Below, one piece after another: positions 17,734-25,655 of a DNA stretch of 64,000 bases; the first letter of the stretch is position 1; each line of letters opens with the position of its first letter. The stretch is from NCBI GenBank assembly GCA_041685735.1, contig JAWLFE010000008.1, forward strand, positions 1-64,000, given 5' to 3'. The DNA is from CSSed11-175R1 sp041685735. GTDB lineage: Bacteria > Actinomycetota > Nitriliruptoria > Nitriliruptorales > Nitriliruptoraceae. The position numbers and the translations under genes are program-made. The notes under the pieces are model-generated. The model worked only from the letters and a program-made list of their open reading frames with translations, ran no database searches and was not told the origin of the DNA.

Positions 17734-17806
17734 CAGCGGCCTTTCCGCGCCGTTGTCGGCGACGACGCCGATCGTTCCGGGGCACACGACGCCTGAGCGC
17801 GGCATC

Positions 17807-17846
17807 TGACCAGAGGTTGCAGGGGTTCTGCAAGGTGGATGCAAGC
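17807..17846. promoter_or_regulatory. Candidate SARP operator: TGCA boxes at 11-bp spacing
   Basis: TGCAGGG (17818), TGCAAGG (17829) and TGCAAGC (17840) are heptamers repeated exactly every 11 bp, with a weaker TGACCAG at 17807 in the same phase. SARP regulators characteristically bind heptameric direct repeats with 11-bp periodicity on one DNA face. The site lies in the divergent intergenic region, about 85-110 bp from each of the two start codons (17733 and 17930). Regulation of one or both genes by the adjacent regulator is inferred. Confidence 0.5.
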
Positions 17847-17929
17847 AACGGGCGCGAGGGTCCGAGCATCACTGCACCGGATCCGACACACTGCCAGGGA
17901 GCCCGACCGGGCGCCCCGTAGGAGGTCAC

Positions 17930-18841
17930 ATGGTTTCGACGATCCTGGTCCGAGCCTCGGAGAGCGCGCGGCTTGCGAGCATCGCGACGAACAACCCGGC
18001 GGCAAGGAAGCTCTCGCGGCGCTTCATCGCCGGCGAGACGCTGGGGGAGGGCGTCGCGGCGGCCAGGGAGCTCGCCGACCAGGGCCGGACGGTCTCGCTC
18101 GACCTCGTCGGCGAACACGTGACCGGCGACGAGGACGCGGACGCGGCCGCCGAGGACTACCGTCAGACGATCGCCGCGATGGCCGAGCACGCCATCCCGA
18201 GTGGGGTCTCGATCAAGCCGAGCCAGCTGGGATCGATGCTGGACGTCGACCGTGCCCGCTCCCGGCTGACCGGGCTGGCAGAGGCCGCCGGTGCGGCCGG
18301 CCTCCACCTCACGCTCGACATGGAGGACGCCTCCACCACCGAGATCACGATCAAGCTCGTCGAGGCGCTCCACGGCGAGGGGCACACCCACGTCGGCTGC
18401 GCCGTGCAGACCGCCCTGCACCGCACCCCCGACGACGTCGAACGCCTCAGCGAGCTCGGTGCCAGTCTCCGGCTGTGCAAGGGCGCGTACGCCGAGGACC
18501 AGCGCATCGCCCACACCGACCGGGGGGCGATCGACGATGCGTACGCCCGCTGCGCGACCGCGCTGCTGGAACGTGGCACGTTCCCACGGTTCGCCACCCA
18601 CGACCATCGGCTCATCGGCCACATCCGTGCCGAGGCCAGCCGCCTCGGCACCACCACGGACGACTACGAGTTCCAGATGCTCTACGGGGTACGGACCGAC
18701 GTGCAGCAACGACTGATCGACATCGGCGAGGGGCTGTGCATCTACGTGCCGTTCGGTGATGCCTGGTACGCCTACTTCGTCCGGCGCCTCGCCGAGCGGC
18801 CTGCCAACATGATGTTCCTCGCCCGCGCCCTGCTGCCCTGA
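17930..18841 (+). CDS. Proline dehydrogenase (monofunctional PRODH)
   Basis: FAD enzyme oxidising proline to delta1-pyrroline-5-carboxylate, the first step of proline catabolism. The 303-residue length fits the monofunctional PRODH of Gram-positives. Barrel motifs are visible: LHLTLDMEDAS, LRLCKGAYAE, FATHDHRLIGHI, and DYEFQMLYGVR, which matches the family strand before the substrate-binding arginines near YVPFGDAWYAYFVRRLAERP. GGAGG lies 4 nt before the ATG. It forms a two-gene unit with the P5C dehydrogenase gene 67 nt downstream. Common names are putB or fadM. Confidence 0.92.
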   Translation: MVSTILVRASESARLASIATNNPAARKLSRRFIAGETLGEGVAAARELADQGRTVSLDLVGEHVTGDEDADAAAEDYRQTIAAMAEHAIPSGVSIKPSQLGSMLDVDRARSRLTGLAEAAGAAGLHLTLDMEDASTTEITIKLVEALHGEGHTHVGCAVQTALHRTPDDVERLSELGASLRLCKGAYAEDQRIAHTDRGAIDDAYARCATALLERGTFPRFATHDHRLIGHIRAEASRLGTTTDDYEFQMLYGVRTDVQQRLIDIGEGLCIYVPFGDAWYAYFVRRLAERPANMMFLARALLP

Positions 18842-18908
18842 CCGACGGCGACGCTTGACCGCGCCTGGCGACGACCGACGACGATCGACGACACAGGATC
18901 ACCACACC

Positions 18909-20522
18909 ATGACGGTTCCCACCCCCACCAACGAACCCATCCGCTCCTACGTCCCGGGCAGCGCGGAGCGCGCCAGCCTGGCGGCCAAGGTCACCGAGAT
19001 GGCCGGGCAGACCACCGAGTTGCCGATGCGCATCGGCTCGCAGGACGTCCGTTCCGGTGAGACGTTCACACAGCTCGCGCCGCACCGTCACGATCTGAAG
19101 CTCGCCGAGGTGCACGGAGCCCGGCGGCAGGACGTCGTCGCCGCGATCGAGGCGGCCGAGGCAGCGCGCCCCGACTGGTCGCGCTGGTCGTTCACGGATC
19201 GTGCGGCGGTGTTCCTGCGTGCAGCCGACCTCCTGGCGGGCCCCTGGCGTGACGCCATCAACGCCGCGACGATCCTCGGCCAGTCGAAATCGGTCCACCA
19301 GGCCGAGATCGACGCGGCCTGCGAACTGATCGACTTCCTGCGCTACAACGTGCAGTTCGCCCAGGAACTGCTCGAGGATCAGCCCTACTCCCCCGCCGGG
19401 ATGTGGAACCGGATGGAGCACCGGCCGCTCGACGGGTTCATCCTGGCCGTGACCCCGTTCAACTTCACCGCGATCGCGGGGAACCTGCCGACCGCGCCCG
19501 CCATCGTCGGCAACACCGTCGTGTGGAAGCCGTCGGAGAAACAGGCGTTGGCCGCGAACGTCACGATGCAGGTCCTCCGACAGGCCGGCCTGCCCGACGG
19601 AGTGATCAACCTCGTCCACGGTGACGGCGCCCTGGCGGTGGAGGTCGCGACCGAGGACCCTCGCCTCGGGGGGATCCACTTCACGGGGTCGCACGCCGTG
19701 CTGCGATCGGTCATGAAGCGCGTCGGCCAGCAGATCGACGTGTTCCGCGGCTTCCCACGCATCGTCGGTGAGTCCGGCGGCAAGGACTTCGTCCTGGCCC
19801 ACCCCTCGTCGCTCCCGGACGAACTGGCCGTGGGGTTGGCCCGGGGCGCGTTCGAGTACCAGGGCCAGAAGTGCTCGGCTGCCAGTCGCGCCTACATCCC
19901 CCGATCTCTGTGGCCGCAGGTCCGTGATCGCCTGGCCGACATCGCCACGGAGATGGCGGGGTCCATGGGCGACGTCGGTGACCCCGGCATGTTCATGGGT
20001 GCGGTCATCGATGGTGGCTCGTTCTCCCGCCAGCGCGACGCCATCGCGCAGGCGCGGACCAACGGCGTCGAGGTGCTCGTCGGCGGCGGCACCGACGATG
20101 CCGTCGGCTGGTTCGTGGAGCCGACCGTGCTCGTCACCGACGACCCGCAGTACGACACCATGGTGCGCGAGCTGTTCGGACCCGTGCTGACGACGTTCGT
20201 CTACGACGACGCGGACTGGGACGCGACCATCGACCTGGTCGACACGACCAGCGACTACGCCCTGACAGGTGCGGTCTGGTCCCAGGACCGAACGGCGGGC
20301 TACGCCGCCCTGGACCGGCTCCGCGACGCCGCGGGCAACGTGTACTTCAACGACAAGCCCACGGGGTCGGTCGTCGGCCAGCAACCGTTCGGCGGCGCGC
20401 GTTCCTCGGGGACCAACGACAAGGCGGGGTCGAAGCTGAACATGGTCCGTTGGATCAGCGCGCGTGCCATCAAGGAGACCTTCGACCCACCTCGCGACTG
20501 GCGCTATCCCCACCAGGGCTAG
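18909..20522 (+). CDS. pruA: L-glutamate gamma-semialdehyde (P5C) dehydrogenase
   Basis: NAD-dependent aldehyde dehydrogenase converting P5C/glutamate semialdehyde to glutamate, the second step of proline catabolism. The 537-residue protein shows AVTPFNFTAIAGNL, VVWKPSEKQALAANV, GIHFTGSHAVLRSV, GESGGKDFVLAHPSS and FEYQGQKCSAASRAYIP, which contains the catalytic Cys. GPVLTTFVYDD and GQQPFGGARSSGTNDKAGS follow. The family is P5CDH1 (about 540 aa). ATG at 18909 was chosen over a longer frame because the longer N-terminus is unlike the family. The TAG stop directly abuts the inverted repeat of the TnpB element. Confidence 0.94.
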   Translation: MTVPTPTNEPIRSYVPGSAERASLAAKVTEMAGQTTELPMRIGSQDVRSGETFTQLAPHRHDLKLAEVHGARRQDVVAAIEAAEAARPDWSRWSFTDRAAVFLRAADLLAGPWRDAINAATILGQSKSVHQAEIDAACELIDFLRYNVQFAQELLEDQPYSPAGMWNRMEHRPLDGFILAVTPFNFTAIAGNLPTAPAIVGNTVVWKPSEKQALAANVTMQVLRQAGLPDGVINLVHGDGALAVEVATEDPRLGGIHFTGSHAVLRSVMKRVGQQIDVFRGFPRIVGESGGKDFVLAHPSSLPDELAVGLARGAFEYQGQKCSAASRAYIPRSLWPQVRDRLADIATEMAGSMGDVGDPGMFMGAVIDGGSFSRQRDAIAQARTNGVEVLVGGGTDDAVGWFVEPTVLVTDDPQYDTMVRELFGPVLTTFVYDDADWDATIDLVDTTSDYALTGAVWSQDRTAGYAALDRLRDAAGNVYFNDKPTGSVVGQQPFGGARSSGTNDKAGSKLNMVRWISARAIKETFDPPRDWRYPHQG

Positions 20523-20553
20523 GTTCGGCAGTCGGGTGTGATGGCATGGACCC
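20523..20553. repeat. Inverted repeat, pruA-side end of the TnpB element
   Basis: Starts GTTCGGCAGTCGGGTGTGAT and ends ATGGACCC. Its partner at 22245-22274 is the reverse complement, with one substitution and one missing C. Confidence 0.85.
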
Positions 20554-20760
20554 GAAAGCGGGCCCGCCCTGCTGACTGCGAACCCGACCCCGTCGCCTTG
20601 GTGGGTGGCGGGGTCGCGTCCGTCGCTCACGCCACCGGGACCGGAAGGTCTCGGCTGCTCGCGCGTGGCGGGCTGGCTGGAACGGTTGCGGCCTCGGGCG
20701 ACCTGTGCCCACCCCGCACGATGGTGCTGTGCGGGTTCGGTCTCACCGGGTCTCGGCTCG
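20554..20760 (-). ncRNA. Possible omega-RNA-like structured region at the element's right end
   Basis: TnpB guide RNAs derive from the 3' part of tnpB and the right end. Here stable pairings cluster: an 8-bp stem (20585-20592 with 20609-20616), a 7-bp stem (20713-20719 with 20729-20735) and a long-range 7-bp pairing (20579-20585 with 20733-20739, partly exclusive with the 8-bp stem). This is only structural suggestion; no sequence homology was tested and the element may be dead. Confidence 0.3.
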
Positions 20761-22244
20761 CCGTTTCGTGTCTCCCCGCGTATCGAGGCGACATGCTGCT
20801 CTTGCTGCTCGCGCATCAGTCGTTGGCCTTCAGCGGCGATGTTGCGGGCGGCGTTCACGTCCCGGTCGAGCGTGAGGCCGCAACCTTCGCAGTGATAGAC
20901 CCGTTGCCACAGTGCGAGCTTGGTTCTCGCACCGCACTGTGAGCAGGTCTGCGTACTGGGGTAGTACCGGCCGACCCGCATCATGCTCGCGGATCGGTCG
21001 TTGGTCTTGTAGTCGAGCTGGCGGACGAGCTCACCCATCGAGGCCTCCGCGACGGAGCGGCCGTTGCGAAGCCCTTTTCGGGCTGCCATACCGGCGACGT
21101 TGAGGTCCTCGACGCAGATGACGTCGAACCCTCCGGCGAGCCGCCGCGACAGCTCGTGTAGGAACAGCTTGCGGGTCGAAGTGATCTTGCCGTGCAGCTT
21201 TGCTCGCCGGCGCAGCAGCTTGGTCCGGTTCTTCGAGCCCTTGTCGCAGCGTGCCGCGATGGCTCGGTCGAACCGGCGTAGCCGGGTCAGGTGCCGCTCG
21301 AGCACACGCGGGTTGGGAACATGGCCGTGCTCGTCGGTCAGGCTCTCGATGGGCCGGTCGAGGGTGACCAGATGTTTCAGCCCTAGATCGACCCCGATCG
21401 CGCCACCATGATGCTTGACCGGCGCACCAGGATTGCGCAGACGAGTTGCCCCGTCGAGCAGGCGCAGGCGGAACACCGCCTTCCATCGGCCGCCCTCGTA
21501 CTTGATCGTGAGCGCCTGGACCTTCGCGCGACCCCTGTCGCACAGCTGCCACACCTCTCGGACCGCGTCCGGCTGGTGGGTGTGGATCCAGGCGATCTCG
21601 GAGCGCCGATCCCGGCCGGACTCCTGCTGCGACTTGGGACGGGTGTGACGTCGTTCCCAGCTGCCGTCACCCGCCCGCCGCGGCAGCATCAGCCGAACAT
21701 GCTCCTTGGTGCCGTGCCGGATCCAGTGCCGGTGATCGACCCGGTCAGCGAGCTCGACGAACGTCACCGCCTGACGCGAGTCGCGGTTCTTGAACTTCGG
21801 GAACCCGACCTTGCGCCCCGCGGCTCCTACCTGAGCGCGACTCGGAGTAGTTCTTGAGTGCCAACGCGGCGTTGTCGATCCCCGTCCTGAACGCGTGGAT
21901 CGACACGTCCCGCCACCACGGATGCACCTCGTCACGAACCTGCCTCCACCGGGCCGTCAACGACTCACGTGACCAAGACAGCGCAGGGGTCAGCTCGCTC
22001 TCGGGCACCCCACGGACGCGCTCATCACGACGAACCTCGAGGTTGCCGCGCACCTCGGCCAGCGCCCAGTTGTAGGCGGCCCGCATCGAGCCGGCATACG
22101 ACCGCAGCCGCCGCTGCTGTGACGGTGACGGGTCCAGGACCACCTCGATGGCGCGGGTGACGTGACCGCGCTCGGCAGCCTCAACGTGATCGGTGTCGGA
22201 ACTCATCACCCGGCACTGTGCCGCACCGGTGCGACATCGCATTT

Positions 22245-22274
22245 GGGTCCATCCATCACACCTGACTGCCGAAC
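22245..22274. repeat. Inverted repeat, whiG-side end of the TnpB element
   Basis: Reverse complement of the end at 20523-20553 apart from one substitution and one missing base. It marks the 5' (left) end relative to tnpB transcription. The following 111 bp to the whiG stop hold no gene. Confidence 0.85.
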
Positions 22275-22385
22275 ACGCCCAGGGCTGACCGCGCCCGGCT
22301 GCGACGCTTCCCCGCGCCAGCGTTCGCCGCGCCGGCCACCTCGCGCACCACGGGACGTGGCGCAGGGCAGCACCCGCTGCCGACG

Positions 22386-23219
22386 CTACACGCCCATGAC
22401 CTCGACGAGCTTGGTGCGCAGGCTCAGGACGGCCTTGGTGTGGATCTGGCAGATCCGCGATTCGGTGACCCCGAGGACATCGCCGATCTGCGACAGGGTC
22501 ATGCCCTCGAAGTAGTAGAGGCCGAGGACCGTCTGCTCACGTTCGGTGAGGCGGGTCAGCGTCTCGCGTAGCAGATGCTTGGTCTCCTCGTCCTCGTAGG
22601 ACTCCTCGGGGAGGACGGCCGTCAGATCCTGGAGCGTGTCGACCAGCGAGATGCGATCGCCCGCGACATCCAGGGTCTCGTCGAGCGCGGCCATGGAGGT
22701 CATCGAGACCCGGGTCAGCGTCTCGTGCAGCTCCTCCACGGTCCAGCCGAGGTCCTCGGCCAGTTCCTCGTCGGTCGGGGTCCGTCGGAGGTCGGACTCC
22801 AGGCGCTGCATCGCCGTCTCGAGCGCCCGCGCCTTCGCGCGCACCGAGCGCGGCACCCAGTCGATCGAGCGGAGCTCGTCGATGATGGCGCCCTTGATGC
22901 GGGTGACCGCGTATGTCTCGAACTTGAAGCCCTTGGAGAGGTCGAACTTCTCGATCGCGTCCATCAGCCCGAAGATGCCGTACGAGACGAGGTCGGCGTG
23001 TTCGACGTTGGCAGGCATGCCGACCGCGACGCGGCCGGCGACGTACTTGACCAGCGGCGCGTAGGTGATGATCAGGCGTTCACGAACGTCGGGGTCCCCG
23101 GTGTCGCGGTAGCGCTCCCAGAGCGCTTCGACCTCGCGCTCCACCCCGACCTCCGTCGCTCGCGCCGTCGCACGCTGACCAGCGTGTGACCCATCATCCC
23201 CCACCGGTATCGCCGACAT
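22386..23219 (-). CDS. whiG: RNA polymerase sigma factor of the FliA/WhiG family
   Basis: Group 3 sigma-70 factor. Regions 2, 3 and 4 are clear: RLIITYAPLVKYVAGRVAVG and HADLVSYGIFGLMDAIEKFD (region 2), FETYAVTRIKGAIIDELRSIDWVPRSVR (2.4/3.0), and a helix-turn-helix TLSQIGDVLGVTESRICQIHTKA (region 4.2). The 277-residue length matches WhiG/FliA. In Streptomyces WhiG directs sporulation; in flagellated actinobacteria FliA-type factors direct motility genes, and the window does not decide between them. ATG at 23219 lies one base after the xerC stop, so translation is coupled. Confidence 0.93.
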   Translation of the reverse strand: MSAIPVGDDGSHAGQRATARATEVGVEREVEALWERYRDTGDPDVRERLIITYAPLVKYVAGRVAVGMPANVEHADLVSYGIFGLMDAIEKFDLSKGFKFETYAVTRIKGAIIDELRSIDWVPRSVRAKARALETAMQRLESDLRRTPTDEELAEDLGWTVEELHETLTRVSMTSMAALDETLDVAGDRISLVDTLQDLTAVLPEESYEDEETKHLLRETLTRLTEREQTVLGLYYFEGMTLSQIGDVLGVTESRICQIHTKAVLSLRTKLVEVMGV

Positions 23220-23220
23220 C

Positions 23221-24183
23221 CTAGCCCTCCCGGCGCGAGGCATGGGGAGCCCGGGCCCGAGGGTGCGCGGCGGTGTGGACCTCACGCAGTCGACCGCGCG
23301 ACAGGTGGGTGTAACGCTGTGTCGTCGCCAGCGAGGCATGTCCGAGCAGTTCCTGCACGACCCGGATGTCTGCGCCTCCCTCCAACAGGTGGGTCGCGAA
23401 CGAGTGACGAAGCGTGTGGGGCGTCACCTGTCCGAGCCCGGCCAGTCGGGCGGCACGTTCGACCGCCGTTCGGGCATCGCGCGTGCCCAGACGATCGCCT
23501 CTGGTGTTCAGCAGGACCGCATCGTTGGCCATCCCGGACGCGAGCTTCGGTCGTGCCCGCCCGAGGTAGTCGCGCAGGGTGTCGACCGCCGGCTCGCCGA
23601 GCGGGACGATGCGCTCCTTGCGCCCCTTGCCGAGCAGACGGACCAGACCCTGTGGGAGATCCAACGCCGCGAGGTCCAACCCGGTCGCCTCAGAGACCCG
23701 AGCGCCGCAGGCGTAGAGCAGCTCGAGCAGCGCCCGATCGCGCAGACCAACCGGGGTCGTCGGATCCGGCGCGGCGAGCAGACGGTCGATCTCGTCGATC
23801 CGCAGGACGCGTGGGAGGTGCCGCCCCTGCTTCGGGGAACCGAGCAGCGCAGCCGGATCGGCCCCGATGATCTGACGGCGTGCCAGGAGCGCGAAGAAGG
23901 ACCGCGTCGTCGACGCGTGCCGTGCGACGGTGCTCCGCGCGTACCCCCGGTCCGCCAGGTCAGCGAGGTAGCGGCGCAGGACGAGGGGTTCGACCTCGGC
24001 CGGGTGATCGATCCCCCACGCGCAGCACGCCCGCGCGAGGTCCAGCGCATCGTTCCGGTAGGCGTCGACGGTGTGCTCGCCTCGACCACGTTCGTGGTGG
24101 AGGTGGTCGACCCACGTGTCGATCGCACCGGCCCAGGCCGGTGCGATCTCGCCGGAACGCGCCGGTTCGCCGGGATCTGCCAC
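23221..24183 (-). CDS. xerC: Tyrosine recombinase XerC/XerD family
   Basis: Site-specific recombinase for resolving chromosome dimers. The N-terminal SAM-like domain covers about residues 10-100 and the catalytic domain carries CGARVSEATGL (Arg), GKGRKERIVP (Lys), HTLRHSFATHLL (His-x-x-Arg), ELLGHASLATTQRYTHL (His and the nucleophile Tyr). The start is set at GTG 24183 because a TTGACA -35 and GACGCT -10 place the transcript start there, giving a leaderless message; TTG at 24201 is an alternative. The gene continues into whiG. Confidence 0.93.
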   Translation of the reverse strand: MADPGEPARSGEIAPAWAGAIDTWVDHLHHERGRGEHTVDAYRNDALDLARACCAWGIDHPAEVEPLVLRRYLADLADRGYARSTVARHASTTRSFFALLARRQIIGADPAALLGSPKQGRHLPRVLRIDEIDRLLAAPDPTTPVGLRDRALLELLYACGARVSEATGLDLAALDLPQGLVRLLGKGRKERIVPLGEPAVDTLRDYLGRARPKLASGMANDAVLLNTRGDRLGTRDARTAVERAARLAGLGQVTPHTLRHSFATHLLEGGADIRVVQELLGHASLATTQRYTHLSRGRLREVHTAAHPRARAPHASRREG

Positions 24184-24189
24184 CCGCAG

Positions 24190-24218
24190 AGCGTCGTCCA
24201 AGCCGTTGTTGGTGTCAA
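24190..24218 (-). promoter_or_regulatory. Promoter for xerC-whiG, leaderless
   Basis: On the minus strand TTGACA (24218-24213) and GACGCT (24195-24190) are separated by exactly 17 nt, and the -10 box lies 6 nt before the GTG at 24183. The -35 is a perfect consensus match, rare in this window. Confidence 0.5.
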
Positions 24219-24256
24219 GCGCTGTTGCTGATGAGGGACGAAAGTCCCAGAGAGTA

Positions 24257-24271
24257 GTGTATCAGATACGC
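24257..24271. promoter_or_regulatory. Palindrome GTATC-A-GATAC upstream of xerC
   Basis: A perfect 5-bp half-site palindrome at 24259-24269, flanked by one further G-C pair, stands out as AT-richer than its surroundings. It lies about 40 nt upstream of the xerC -35 box, a usual place for an activator or repressor site. No regulator can be named. Confidence 0.3.
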
Positions 24272-24334
24272 TCAGTGACATCATCAGCCACAGCAGCCAC
24301 CGACCACCGATGGCCGGCGGTCTCGGCGCCGGTC

Positions 24335-24406
24335 GTCATCCGGGGTCCGGTGGTGGTCGTGATCCGAGGTACGGCGGCGCACGTCATCCGGTGTCCGGCG
24401 GCGCAC
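24335..24406. repeat. 24-bp tandem repeat, three copies, over the dprA stop codon
   Basis: Units begin at 24335, 24359 and 24383 (GTCATCCGGTGTCCGGCGGCGC consensus core). The last unit encodes the end of DprA including its TGA; the other two lie past the stop. This suggests the repeat amplified from the gene end. Confidence 0.75.
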
Positions 24407-25655
24407 GCCGCAACCGGATGCCGTCGGCCGCCTCGGCGACCTCGCCGTTGACCCGGGCCCGGGTCAGGGCGGCCAGCAGGCCACCGACGGGCACCTGCGC
24501 CGTCCGCGCCAGGTCCTCGAGACGTACCGGTCGGGGCCATGCCCCCACCAGGGCGGCATGCACGGCCGGCGGGAGCGTGGTCGTGGCCCGCACCGTGCCA
24601 GCGGCCGGGGCGTCGGTTGCGGCGCGGGCCGCGCCGCCGAGAGATCCGCCGCCGCTGCCAGGTTCACCGCCGGGGTGCTCGGCCGCGGGGACCGACGACC
24701 CCAGGGCTTCCAGGAGCTGCGCCGGCGAACAGCAGGGGGCCGCCCCCTCCGCCAGGAGCCGATGGGGTGCCGCCGATCCGGGGGCCCGGATGTCGCCAGG
24801 TACCGCCAGCACGGCGCGACCCCGCTCCGCAGCGGCCCCGGCGGTCAGCAGCGATCCGGACCGCTCCCCGCCCTCGACCACCACGACCGCGGCGGCGAGA
24901 CCCGCAACGATGCGGTTCCGGGCCCGGATCTGATGTGCCTTCGGCGGCTGGTGGGGTAGCGCCTCACTGACCAGGCTCCCGCCGTCGTCGAGGATCTGGT
25001 CGAACAGGCCACCTGCGCGGGCGTGGGGCCGCGGGTAGGCGACCCGATGGCCGCAGCCGAGCACAACGGTGGTGCCACCCGGACGCCCCGTCGTCGCCCG
25101 GTGTGCCGCGGCATCGATGCCGGTCGCGCCCCCGGAGACGACCCGGATGCCCGCATCCGCGACCGCCTCCGCCAACCAGGCGGCGACACCACTGCCGTAG
25201 CTGGTGGCCCGACGCGCTCCGACGATCGCGACACCGGGCGCGTGGCCTGGCGGCTGTCCACGCCAGGCGAGCCACACGGGTGCGTCGAGTTCCGGCCATC
25301 CCTCCGCCAGGCAACGGGGGTACGCGGGATCCCCGATCAGGGCGACCCGGACCGCATCGGCACGCCAGGTAGCGAGGAGTCGCTCGGCCACCGCCCCCGT
25401 CGTGGCCGTCGGTGGACCGGCGAGTGCGGTGAGCCGCGACGCGATGGTCCCGGCGCGGTCCCCATCGCGATCGCGGTCGCAGTCCCCGTCGCGATCCCGG
25501 CCGCGGTCCCCGTCGCGATCCCGTCGCCGCAGCACGTCCGGCTGCACCCGCGGCTGTCCACTGAACGCCACGATAGTGGCGAGCTGGTCGGGGTCGGTCC
25601 CGTCCGCGGCCACGTCCGCTGCAGCGGACCGCAGACCTGCGAACGCGGCGCTCAT
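24384..25655 (-). CDS. dprA: DNA-processing protein DprA (Smf)
   Basis: DprA binds single-stranded DNA and loads RecA during natural transformation. The Rossmann-like domain is evident: VAIVGARRATSYG, VVSGGATGIDAAAHRA, VVLGCGHRVAYPRPH, GSLVSEALPHQPPKAHQIRARNRI and EGGERSGSLLTAGAAAERGR. A C-terminal winged helix (about 355-415) follows a Gly/Pro linker. Near residues 43-66 there is an odd insertion of RDRDGD-type repeats encoded by a 24-bp tandem repeat. It overlaps the comM stop by 4 nt (ATGA); comM and dprA are a usual competence-related pair. Confidence 0.93.
   Translation of the reverse strand: MSAAFAGLRSAAADVAADGTDPDQLATIVAFSGQPRVQPDVLRRRDRDGDRGRDRDGDCDRDRDGDRAGTIASRLTALAGPPTATTGAVAERLLATWRADAVRVALIGDPAYPRCLAEGWPELDAPVWLAWRGQPPGHAPGVAIVGARRATSYGSGVAAWLAEAVADAGIRVVSGGATGIDAAAHRATTGRPGGTTVVLGCGHRVAYPRPHARAGGLFDQILDDGGSLVSEALPHQPPKAHQIRARNRIVAGLAAAVVVVEGGERSGSLLTAGAAAERGRAVLAVPGDIRAPGSAAPHRLLAEGAAPCCSPAQLLEALGSSVPAAEHPGGEPGSGGGSLGGAARAATDAPAAGTVRATTTLPPAVHAALVGAWPRPVRLEDLARTAQVPVGGLLAALTRARVNGEVAEAADGIRLRRAPPDTG
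25458..25529. repeat. 24-bp tandem repeat inside dprA
   Basis: Units at 25458, 25482 and 25506 encode 8-residue blocks rich in Arg and Asp. They sit in the poorly conserved N-terminal part of DprA before the Rossmann domain and keep the reading frame. Confidence 0.75.

Larger units (their letters stand above)
20523..22206 (-). pseudogene. tnpB: TnpB-family RNA-guided nuclease (IS605 OrfB), frameshifted
   Basis: The N-terminal part (from 22206; RAIEVVLDPSPSQQRRLRSY, AYNWALAEV, FRTGIDNAALALKNYS) is in one frame. The remainder (GRKVGFPKFKNRD onward) is in another. The switch fits one extra base in the CCCC run at 21816-21819. All RuvC residues remain: IGVDLGLKHLVTL (Asp), ICVEDLNVAGM (Glu), DRDVNAARNIAAEG (Asp). 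The zinc ribbon CSQCG...CEGCG is intact too. After the last motif (about 20830) the frame stays open through the element end and beyond, so the native stop is missing or unclear. An alternative GTG start lies at 22161. Confidence 0.85.
20523..22274 (-). mobile_element. TnpB-only element bounded by near-perfect inverted repeats
   Basis: The ends 20523-20553 and 22245-22274 are inverted copies matching at 29 of 31 positions (one substitution, one extra C). Only a tnpB-like gene lies between, with no tnpA. IS200/IS605 elements normally lack terminal inverted repeats, so this boundary structure is unusual. The 8-mer CCAGGGCT flanks both sides (20513-20520 and 22279-22286), separated from the repeats by 2 and 4 nt, and may be a target duplication or chance. 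The left end starts directly after the pruA stop codon. Confidence 0.7.

Noticed and set aside
17842..17844. TTG at 17844 as the start of the SARP gene
   Set aside because: It lacks a ribosome site and would put the operator boxes inside the coding region. GTG at 17733 has GGAAAGG at good spacing and begins just before the winged helix.
18612..21935. A 1107-codon open frame on the minus strand spanning tnpB and the complement of pruA
   Set aside because: Only the tnpB-homologous part (down to about 20,830) has protein-like motifs. The rest is antisense to pruA and is open only because stop codons are rare at this GC content.
20513..22286. Definite 8-bp target-site duplication for the TnpB element
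   Set aside because: The direct repeats do not abut the inverted repeats (2 and 4 nt away), and one copy is part of the pruA stop region. Chance cannot be excluded.
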